A DNA stretch of 64,000 nt from Loktanella sp. DSM 29012 (GTDB lineage Bacteria; Pseudomonadota; Alphaproteobacteria; Rhodobacterales; Rhodobacteraceae), in the NCBI RefSeq assembly GCF_900110705.1, contig NZ_FOEJ01000005.1:346088-410087 (forward strand), in the 5' to 3' direction. Each line of letters opens with the position of its first letter. The stretch's first letter is position 1. The translations under genes and the position numbers were made by a program. The notes under the pieces were generated by a model. The model saw only the letters and a program-made list of their open reading frames with translations, searched no databases and was not told where the DNA came from. This document shows positions 57,760 through 64,000 of this stretch, piece by piece.

Positions 57760-58544
57760 CGCAGTTTCGGCGGCTTGTTCGGATCGGCACCGGGGGCCAT
57801 CGGGACATCTGGTGTGACGCGCTGAATTTTCGGCAGGTCGAACCGCAGGCCCACACGTTCCAGCCGGCGGGCCATTTCCTCGTCTGCACCGATGAACACG
57901 ACGTCCATCGTGCCTGCGTCGATGCCGGAAAATGTCAGTGCCTCGCCTGCCGCATGGGCCAGCGCACCATGGGCGCTGTCATCGGCACCGACAAACCCCA
58001 GAACGTGTCCCTTACCACCGTCCTCGTATTCGGCGGCAACAAGGTAGGCCGTTTCGGCCAGTCCCGCTGTCTTTGACAGTTTGCGGTCCAATGCGTCCAG
58101 CACCGCCTCTGGCAGTGATTTTGGCGGCGTGATCGCGACCAGGCGCGCCTGCGTCTGTTCAGGTGCGTGATCCAAGGTCGTTGCCAACCAGTCGACACCA
58201 TCCGCCGGGATCAACATCGCCGAGGAGGCTACGCGCAGGTTCAAGGCAAGCCCACAGCCCTGCCCCGCCATCATCTGCACCAGGGCCCGCCCCGGCAGTC
58301 CGGCATAGGGTGCCACGCGCCCGGTAAAATCGGACAAACGGTCTTCGGTGTCGAAAATCAGTGCGAATGGCGCGCCTTCCATCTCGACCACGGTGGGTTT
58401 GACACTGTCGCCCTCGGGTTCCGCATCCAGCAATACATAGACATCCGCGTCGCACAGGTCTTCGTAGAACCGCAGGCGCAGTGCGTCGTTTTCCGGGGCC
58501 GCCTGCATCGCGGCGTGGGATTTATCCAGCGTCGTTTCGGTCAT
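57756..58544 (-). CDS. SseB family protein
   Basis: The 262-residue protein has an N-terminal SseB-type domain (ALRLRFYEDLCDADVYVLLD to about 120) and a C-terminal SseB_C-like region (about 130-240) ending in a Pro-rich tail. SseB proteins were named for serine-sensitivity effects; their biochemical role is unclear. The start overlaps the stop of the glycosylase-like gene (ATGA); a longer start upstream has no support. Confidence 0.82.
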   Translation of the reverse strand: MTETTLDKSHAAMQAAPENDALRLRFYEDLCDADVYVLLDAEPEGDSVKPTVVEMEGAPFALIFDTEDRLSDFTGRVAPYAGLPGRALVQMMAGQGCGLALNLRVASSAMLIPADGVDWLATTLDHAPEQTQARLVAITPPKSLPEAVLDALDRKLSKTAGLAETAYLVAAEYEDGGKGHVLGFVGADDSAHGALAHAAGEALTFSGIDAGTMDVVFIGADEEMARRLERVGLRFDLPKIQRVTPDVPMAPGADPNKPPKLR

Positions 58545-59122
58545 TCCAGCACCTCTTGCACGCGCGCCCGCAACACGGGCAGCAATTCGTCGGCAAACCA
58601 CGGATTGCGGTTCAGCCATCCGGTATTGCGCCAGGACGGATGAGGCAAGGGAAAGACATGCGGCGCGTGGTCTCGCCAGCCCGCAACCCGCTGCGTGACC
58701 GGCATCTTATCGCCCAGGTGCCAGCCTTGGGCGTAGGCGCCGATCAGCAACGTCAGTGGCACCTGACCCAGCTGGGCAAGCGCCGCAGCACGCCACGTTG
58801 CTGCGCAAATGCGCGGTGGTGGCAGGTCAGAGCCTTTGGCGTCATACCCCGGAAAACAGAATGCCATCGGCACGATTGCGACCCGGTCGCGGTCATAAAA
58901 CGCGTCGTTCTCGATCCCCATCCAATCCCGCAACCGGTCACCGGAACGGTCCCAAAACGGGGTCTGCGCCTCATGTACACGCGCACCCGGGGCCTGACTT
59001 GCGATCAGAATGCGCGGTTGGCCACGAAACCACACGACGGGGCGTGGGCTGTGTCGCGTTGCGGTCCGGGCAAAACGATCTGCGCAGATGCGGCAGTCCG
59101 AGATGTCTTTCTGGATACTCAT
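58541..59122 (-). CDS. Uracil-DNA glycosylase family protein
   Basis: The 193-residue protein matches the UDG-like superfamily. An N-terminal Cys pair (CRICADRF) is followed by ILIASQAPGARVHEAQTPFW (motif 1 position) and VAIVPMAFCFPG. PLPHPSWRNTGWLNRNPWF carries the HPS motif that inserts into DNA. The group is related to family 4/5 enzymes but more distant; uracil excision is not assured. Upstream lies the 193-base gap before the capsule genes on the other strand. Confidence 0.85.
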   Translation of the reverse strand: MSIQKDISDCRICADRFARTATRHSPRPVVWFRGQPRILIASQAPGARVHEAQTPFWDRSGDRLRDWMGIENDAFYDRDRVAIVPMAFCFPGYDAKGSDLPPPRICAATWRAAALAQLGQVPLTLLIGAYAQGWHLGDKMPVTQRVAGWRDHAPHVFPLPHPSWRNTGWLNRNPWFADELLPVLRARVQEVLE

Positions 59123-59315
59123 GGACGGGATCTAGAACAGCCCCGCCCTTTGCACAGGGACCACGGTCCATCACGGTTTTGCAAAAAACCGCCTTTCGCC
59201 TGTCTTTGAACACAATTTCCGGTCATTAAGTGTAAAAGAGAGAACAATGTGACGCCGAATTAACTTTCGTCGCGCATCCACAGCGGGCAGCAAGCACGTC
59301 GAGAGCGGGCAAAAG

Positions 59316-59975
59316 ATGTTGGAATTCAATGCGGTCAGCAAGTCCTTCTGGACCGGCACCCAGCGCAAGATCATCCTGGATCGGGCGTCGTTTCGCGTTG
59401 AACTGGGAAATTCGCTGGGAATCCTGGCACCCAACGGCACCGGCAAGACGACCTTGATCAACATGATGGCCGGTCTGGAAAAACCCGACGAAGGCACGAT
59501 TACCCGCGGATGCCGCATATCGTTTCCGCTGGGTTTCATGGGCGGTGTCGTCAACCGGCATACCGCGCGCGAAAACGTGCGCTATATCGCCCGGCTCTAC
59601 GGTCTGGATCCCGACTATATCGAGGCGTTCTGCCGCTGGCTGTGCGGGATCAAGGAATATTTCGACATGCCGGTCGGGACCTACAGTGCGGGGATGCGGG
59701 CGCGGCTGACATTTTCGCTGATGCTGGCGCTTGATTTCGATATCTACCTCATCGACGAAGGCATGCCGTCCACGACCGATATGGAATTCAATCGCAAGGC
59801 GGGTGAAATCCTGCGTGAACGGCTGGAAAAGACGACCGTGATCATCGTATCGCATCAGGCAGAGACACTTGAACGGTTCGCGCGTTCGGCCGCTGTATTG
59901 CGCGACGGCAGAATCCACATGTTCGACACACTTGAAGAGGCCAAGCAGCTTTATGACTACGAAGCCCACAGCTAA
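59316..59975 (+). CDS. kpsT: Capsule polysaccharide export ATP-binding protein (KpsT-like)
   Basis: The 219-residue ABC ATPase of the polysaccharide export class has Walker A APNGTGKTT near residue 38 (Ala where Gly is usual), a shortened signature YSAGMRARLTFS, Walker B IYLIDEG and the switch His in VIIVSHQAETL. FMGGVVNRHTARENVRYIA fits the Q-loop region of KpsT/CtrD. It overlaps the next gene by 23 bases. A partner permease (KpsM) is not in the window. Confidence 0.9.
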   Translation: MLEFNAVSKSFWTGTQRKIILDRASFRVELGNSLGILAPNGTGKTTLINMMAGLEKPDEGTITRGCRISFPLGFMGGVVNRHTARENVRYIARLYGLDPDYIEAFCRWLCGIKEYFDMPVGTYSAGMRARLTFSLMLALDFDIYLIDEGMPSTTDMEFNRKAGEILRERLEKTTVIIVSHQAETLERFARSAAVLRDGRIHMFDTLEEAKQLYDYEAHS

Positions 59976-61614
59976 GAAATTTCGGGTGCGCAAACCGATG
60001 GTCGACGCGGGCGAGGCTGCACCAGCCGCAGCGGAACAATCCGCACCGCCGCAGCGCCCGGAACCCGTCCAGCAGCAGGCCACGGCCGCGCCGCAGCCCA
60101 TGCCCGAACCTGCAAACAACAATGTCGACATCGACGCGATCCGCCGCGAGGGTCTGACAGGGCGTCAATTGCGCATGGCGCGCCGGGTCGCGCAAAAACA
60201 GGGGCTGGCCGTCACTTCCGACTTTGATGCGGTCCGCCAGCTGCGGCTTGCCGGGATTGACCCGTTCCAGCGTTCCACCGTGCTGGAACTGGTGGCACCA
60301 GATCAGCAAGGCGGTCAGCAATCAGGCGGTGCCAATCCGCAGACCGGCGGCCCACAGACCCTGGGCGCGATCAAACCGGTGCCGCAGGACCGGGTGCAGT
60401 TGCCGCAAACCCGAACGCATGGCAATCAACTGCCCTCGACCGAATTTGCCGACCCGATCACGCGTCGGAACGACGAAATCTCGCAGATACAGCGCGATAT
60501 GGCCCGTCGCCGCCGACTCAAGGCGTTCCTGATGATGGTCAGGCTCAGCATCTTTGTGCTGCTGCCGACCATGATCGTGGGATATTATTACTATACGATC
60601 GCCACGCCGATGTATGCCACTGACTCTGAATTCGTCATTCAGCAGGCCGAACCAGCCAGCGCCGCTGGCGGTCTGGGGGGCATGTTCCAGGGTACTTCCA
60701 TGGCGACCCAACAGGACAGCATCACGGTGCAATCCTACCTGCAGTCCCGGGCAGCGATGGTGCGTCTGGATGCCGACCACGACTTCAAGGCGCATTTCAG
60801 CCAGGACTGGATCGACCCGATTCAGCGCCTGCCCGAGGATGCCACGAACGAGGCCGCCTACGGCGTCTATCAGGACATGGTCAAGATCAGCTATGACCCG
60901 ACCGAGGGCATCCTGCGGATGAAGGTCATCGCCGCCTCGCCCGAGGTCAGTCAGGAATTTTCCAACGCTTTGATCGGCTACGCCGAGGAGCAGGTCGACC
61001 AGTTGACCCAGCGCCTGCGCGAGGACCAGATGGCCGGTGCCCGCGATAGCTATGTCGCCGCAGAGGCCGCGCGCGCCAATGCCTTGCAGGCCTGGCTGCA
61101 AATCCAGGAAGACGTGCAGCAGATCGACCCGATCGGCGAAACCTCGGCCCGCACGCAACAGATTTCGGCCCTCGAATCCGAACGGCAACGCCTGACGCTT
61201 GCCTTGCAGGAACGGCTCGCGGTCCGCACCCCAAATCAGGCACAGGTCAACGCACTGGAAAGCCAGATCAGCAATATCGAAACGCTGATCGCCGATTTGC
61301 GCCAACAGATGACAACAGCCAACGCCGAGGGGACAAGCCTTGCTGCGCGCAATACGGAACTGCGTCTGGCCGAGGAAAACTATACCTTTCAGACCGGTCT
61401 GGCCCAGCAGGCGCTGACGCAGATGGAAACCGCCAGGATCGAGGCAAACCGTCAGGTCCGCTATCTGTCGATGGGCGTCGAACCCGTCGCCCCGGACGAG
61501 GCCACCTACCCCAAGGCATTCGAGAATACGATCCTCGCGTTCTTGATCTTCTCGGGTATCTACCTGATGATCTCGATCACCGCCTCCATCCTTCGCGAAC
61601 AGGTAACCAGCTGA
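59953..61614 (+). CDS. kpsE: Capsule polysaccharide export inner-membrane protein (KpsE/CtrB-like)
   Basis: The 553-residue polysaccharide co-polymerase-type protein has a long cytoplasmic N-terminus (about 1-190, basic then Gln/Pro/Ala-rich, longer than in KpsE). A membrane segment (LSIFVLLPTMIVGYYYY, about 198-214), a Wzz-like domain (ATPMYATDSEFVIQQAEPAS) and long coiled coils (about 330-500) follow. A second membrane segment (AFLIFSGIYLMISITASIL) ends it. It should span the periplasm with the outer-membrane exporter. It overlaps kpsT and kdsA. Confidence 0.88.
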   Translation: MTTKPTAKKFRVRKPMVDAGEAAPAAAEQSAPPQRPEPVQQQATAAPQPMPEPANNNVDIDAIRREGLTGRQLRMARRVAQKQGLAVTSDFDAVRQLRLAGIDPFQRSTVLELVAPDQQGGQQSGGANPQTGGPQTLGAIKPVPQDRVQLPQTRTHGNQLPSTEFADPITRRNDEISQIQRDMARRRRLKAFLMMVRLSIFVLLPTMIVGYYYYTIATPMYATDSEFVIQQAEPASAAGGLGGMFQGTSMATQQDSITVQSYLQSRAAMVRLDADHDFKAHFSQDWIDPIQRLPEDATNEAAYGVYQDMVKISYDPTEGILRMKVIAASPEVSQEFSNALIGYAEEQVDQLTQRLREDQMAGARDSYVAAEAARANALQAWLQIQEDVQQIDPIGETSARTQQISALESERQRLTLALQERLAVRTPNQAQVNALESQISNIETLIADLRQQMTTANAEGTSLAARNTELRLAEENYTFQTGLAQQALTQMETARIEANRQVRYLSMGVEPVAPDEATYPKAFENTILAFLIFSGIYLMISITASILREQVTS

Positions 61615-62447
61615 TGCATGATGTCACCATCGGAAACCTCACCGTTTCCAACGATCGCCCCCTGCTTGTCATCGCAGGGCCCTGCCAGCTGGAAAGTACT
61701 GATCACGCGCTGATGATTGCTGAACAGATGGCCGCGGCCTGCCATAAGGCCGGCGCACAGTTCATTTTCAAAGGCAGCTACGACAAGGCAAATCGCACCT
61801 CGCTATCGGGCAAGCGCGGCCTGGGCCTGGATGAGGGGCTGTCCGTGCTGCAAAAGGTCAAGGACACCATCGGCTGTCCTGTCCTGACGGACATCCACGG
61901 GGCAGATCAATGCGAGACTGTTGCGCAGGTCGTCGATGTGATGCAGATCCCCGCGTTCCTGTGCCGCCAGACCGACCTGTTGCTTGCAGCCGGCGAAACC
62001 GGTGCCGTCATCAACGTGAAAAAGGGACAGTTTCTGGCCCCTTGGGACATGCCGAACGTCGTGTCCAAGATCGAAAGCACGGGCAACAAACGGATCCTGC
62101 TGACCGAACGCGGCGCATCATTCGGATACAACACGCTTGTCGCCGACATGCGGTCGCTGCCGATCATGGCAAAAACCGGCTATCCGGTCGTGATGGACGC
62201 GACCCATTCCGTCCAGCAGCCCGGTGGTCAGGGCGGCAGCTCTGGCGGTCAGCGTGAATTTGCCCCGGTCATGGCCCGCGCAGCAGTCAGTCTGGGAATC
62301 GCTGCAGTGTTCATCGAAACTCACGAGGCACCCGACACGGCACCCTCTGACGGTCCAAACATGATTCCGTTGGACCAGATGCCGGCATTGGTCAGCAGCC
62401 TGATGGATTTCGACCGCCTGGCCAAGGCCAACCCGCTGCGCGTCTGA
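61614..62447 (+). CDS. kdsA: 3-Deoxy-8-phosphooctulonate synthase
   Basis: The 277-residue enzyme condenses arabinose 5-phosphate and phosphoenolpyruvate to KDO 8-phosphate. It has VIAGPCQLES near the N-terminus, FKGSYDKANRTS, LTDIHGADQ, FLCRQTDLLLAAG, NVKKGQFLAP and DATHSVQQPGGQGG. The ATG overlaps the kpsE-like stop (TGATG). Coupling to capsule export genes suggests KDO supply for a capsule linker or for LPS. Confidence 0.96.
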   Translation: MHDVTIGNLTVSNDRPLLVIAGPCQLESTDHALMIAEQMAAACHKAGAQFIFKGSYDKANRTSLSGKRGLGLDEGLSVLQKVKDTIGCPVLTDIHGADQCETVAQVVDVMQIPAFLCRQTDLLLAAGETGAVINVKKGQFLAPWDMPNVVSKIESTGNKRILLTERGASFGYNTLVADMRSLPIMAKTGYPVVMDATHSVQQPGGQGGSSGGQREFAPVMARAAVSLGIAAVFIETHEAPDTAPSDGPNMIPLDQMPALVSSLMDFDRLAKANPLRV

Positions 62448-62501
62448 TCGTTTGCAGATGTGTCGGTCCCTGCTACCTCTGCATCTGACACGGGGGGACC
62501 G

Positions 62502-63788
62502 ATGCGCGCACTCATCCTGATCATTCTTTTGCTGTGGCCGGTCACGGCCGTGGCACAAGACAACGCAGCCCCCATCGCAACCGACACATCGGCGCGCGAC
62601 GACACCGCGATCCGCGACCGGATCAGCGATATCATCGCGGTGCTTGGCGGCCATGAGAGTGTCGACGTCGCTGTCCAAGAGGGTGTCGTCACCCTGACGG
62701 GCGAGGTTCTGACCCCACAAGACCAGACAGCGCTGACGGAACTGGCGCAACGGATCGAAGGTGTCATCGCCGTGCGCAACAACACGGTCGAAACGACAGA
62801 TCTTGATGCACGGCTGACGCCAGCACTCGAACGGTTCCGGACACGTGCCTTGCAACTGGTGTCCAGCCTGCCCCTGCTGGGGATCGCGTTGGTTGTGTTC
62901 GTCGTGATCCTCTGGGTCGGGCTGGCACTCGCGCGGTGGCAACGGCCATGGAAAAGGCTGGCCCCAAACGCATTCATTGCGCAGATCATGCAACAGATCA
63001 TCCGACTGGCTTTTGTGGTGCTTGGTCTGGTCGTTGCGCTGGATATCCTGGGGGCCACCGCCCTGCTGGGCACGATCCTGGGCGCTGCCGGAATCATCGG
63101 TCTGGCCCTCGGTTTCGCGGTCAAGGACACGGTCGAGAATTTCATCGCGTCCATCATGCTGTCGATTCGCCAGCCATTCGCGCCCAATGACGTGGTCGAG
63201 ATCAACGGCGATATCGGAACAGTCATCCGACTGACAAGCCGTGCCACGATCCTGCTGTCCCCTGATGGAAACCACATCCGTATCCCCAACGCGACCGTGT
63301 TCAGTTCGCGGGTGGTCAATTATACGCAAAACGCGGAACGCCGTTTCCTGTTTCCGATCAGCGTCAGCCGCGACTGCGACCTCGCCGCCGCACGGAACCT
63401 GATTGAGCGGACCGTGCAGGATTTGCCATTCGTTCTGGATCAACCCCGCGCCGCTGTCTGGATCGAAACCCTCGAGGCTGGCGGCGTGGTGATGCAGGTT
63501 GCCGGCTGGATTGATCAGCGTCAAAGCTCGCTGCCGCTGGCCCAAGGCGAGGCAATCCGACACGTAAAGCGCGCCTTGGAAGAGGACGGGTTTGAGATCC
63601 CCGACAATGTTCAACCGATCGCACTGACACGCGCAACGATCGATCCGCCCGCGCCCACCTCAAAGGAAAGCGCTGATATTGCAGAAGTATCTCCCGGTCA
63701 GGAAGAAGCGGTCAGCGATATGATCAAGGCCGAGCGCAACCGCGAGGACACACCCGATCTTTTGCGAGCCGACGGTCAAAAAGAATAG
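62502..63788 (+). CDS. BON domain - MscS mechanosensitive channel protein
   Basis: The 428-residue product has a signal peptide (MRALILIILLLWPVTAVAQD). A periplasmic BON domain (about 40-100, VDVAVQEGVVTLTGEV) is followed by three membrane segments (about 122-205) and the MscS pore and beta domain (LGTILGAAGIIGLALGFAVK, then VEINGDIGTVIRLTSRATIL). A charged C-terminal tail of about 50 residues ends it. BON-MscS chimeras probably sense membrane or wall state. GGGGGGA precedes the ATG. Confidence 0.92.
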   Translation: MRALILIILLLWPVTAVAQDNAAPIATDTSARDDTAIRDRISDIIAVLGGHESVDVAVQEGVVTLTGEVLTPQDQTALTELAQRIEGVIAVRNNTVETTDLDARLTPALERFRTRALQLVSSLPLLGIALVVFVVILWVGLALARWQRPWKRLAPNAFIAQIMQQIIRLAFVVLGLVVALDILGATALLGTILGAAGIIGLALGFAVKDTVENFIASIMLSIRQPFAPNDVVEINGDIGTVIRLTSRATILLSPDGNHIRIPNATVFSSRVVNYTQNAERRFLFPISVSRDCDLAAARNLIERTVQDLPFVLDQPRAAVWIETLEAGGVVMQVAGWIDQRQSSLPLAQGEAIRHVKRALEEDGFEIPDNVQPIALTRATIDPPAPTSKESADIAEVSPGQEEAVSDMIKAERNREDTPDLLRADGQKE

Positions 63789-63802
63789 CAAAAATGCGCA
63801 AA

Positions 63803-63822
63803 CCGGGGCTTGAACGCCCCGG
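63803..63822 (+). terminator. Hairpin after the MscS gene
   Basis: CCGGGGC (63803-63809) and GCCCCGG (63816-63822) pair around a six-base loop, 14 bases after the stop and before the tRNA gene. No long T-run follows. Confidence 0.55.
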
Positions 63823-63850
63823 CGGTTCATCGTATCCCACGCCTCGCTGA

Positions 63851-63925
63851 TGGGGTGTAGCCAAGCGGTAAGGCATCGGTTTTTGGTACCGTGTATCGTA
63901 GGTTCGAATCCTACCACCCCAGCCA
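63851..63925 (+). tRNA. tRNA-Gln (anticodon TTG)
   Basis: The 75-base gene folds as a cloverleaf: acceptor TGGGGTG with CACCCCA, D-arm GCC-AAGCGGTAA-GGC, anticodon loop TTTTGGT (TTG at positions 34-36), T-arm GTAGG-TTCGAAT-CCTAC, discriminator G and an encoded CCA. Position 27-43 of the anticodon stem is T-T instead of a pair; the other four pairs are intact. Confidence 0.95.
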
Positions 63926-64000
63926 GCTCCTCTACATCGTTAGTCAGCTAGACCTCAGGCCAGCCCCGGAGCGCCTAATGCCCCGGTTAGTGCCTCGGGT
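63926..64000. other. Unassigned sequence after tRNA-Gln to the window edge
   Basis: Seventy-five bases contain no gene, hairpin or repeat that I can support. A 3' tRNA end is a common integration site, so the sequence beyond the window matters, but no att duplication is visible here. Confidence 0.3.

Noticed and set aside
63660..63917. 85-codon minus-strand frame starting MVGFEPTIHGTK
   Set aside because: Its start lies in the reverse of tRNA-Gln, a well-known spurious ORF, and the rest is antisense to the MscS gene tail.
63926..64000. Integrated element at the tRNA-Gln 3' end
   Set aside because: No duplicated tRNA end or integrase is visible within the window.

Overview
The window is a 64-kb stretch of an alphaproteobacterial chromosome, most likely from the order Rhodobacterales (Roseobacter-type marine group). 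The reasons are the high GC content, the class I lysyl-tRNA synthetase, the bacterial FeS-type cryptochrome/photolyase, the PleD-like cyclase, the mreBCD-mrdA-rodA order and many families typical of that order (DUF3572, DUF1194, DUF4864, YbjN, DUF983). Coding density is high. There is no rRNA, IS element, CRISPR array or recognisable prophage. The window looks like core genome with a few cell-surface islands. All assignments rest on reading the sequence and on remembered family features; no searches were run.

Layout. 0-10 kb: the 3' part of carB, a small lipoprotein gene, a GYF-DUF805 protein, a FabH-like ketosynthase, an aldo/keto reductase, thymidine kinase, cytochrome b561, and a coupled minus-strand run ybjN-like, proC, csaA-like and 2-hydroxyacid dehydrogenase. 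10-17 kb: an M42 peptidase, a fasciclin protein, DUF3572 plus a HAD hydrolase, a PleD-type diguanylate cyclase with degenerate receiver domains, DUF983, NUDIX, an ArsC-like protein, and the translationally coupled thyA-folA pair. 17-20.7 kb: a surface lipoprotein followed by a Slam-like (type XI secretion) outer-membrane protein, then gloA and a DUF1194 protein. 20.7-31.7 kb: acs, a YdcF protein, an outer-membrane protein facing a 762-residue beta-helix protein, DUF4864, lysS, TerB-like, a small acidic membrane protein, a PBP4-type peptidase and nadD. 31.8-38.4 kb: ettA, two tandem cold-shock genes, and an arylesterase divergent from a YbbA/YbbP-type ABC transporter. 38.4-43.1 kb: gltX, a DHA2 multidrug transporter and nadE. 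43.2-47.2 kb: an exported MORN-repeat protein, a GNAT acetyltransferase, a luciferase-like monooxygenase and a GhrA-type reductase. 47.2-52.7 kb: the elongation cluster mreB-mreC-mreD-mrdA-rodA. 53-54.8 kb: leuA with a leucine-rich leader peptide. 54.9-59.1 kb: two SDR genes coupled to a CryB-type photolyase, with SseB and a uracil-DNA glycosylase-like gene opposite. 59.3-63.9 kb: a KpsT/KpsE-type capsule export pair, kdsA, a BON-MscS channel and tRNA-Gln.

Many genes are coupled by 1-11 base overlaps (ATGA or TGATG junctions), which marks the transcription units. The most interesting items are the self-contained lipoprotein/Slam pair with no receptor nearby, the PleD-like protein whose first receiver has Asn in place of the phosphoacceptor Asp, the leuA leader whose AUG may lie at the transcript 5' end, and two genes whose start codon lies inside a perfect inverted repeat.
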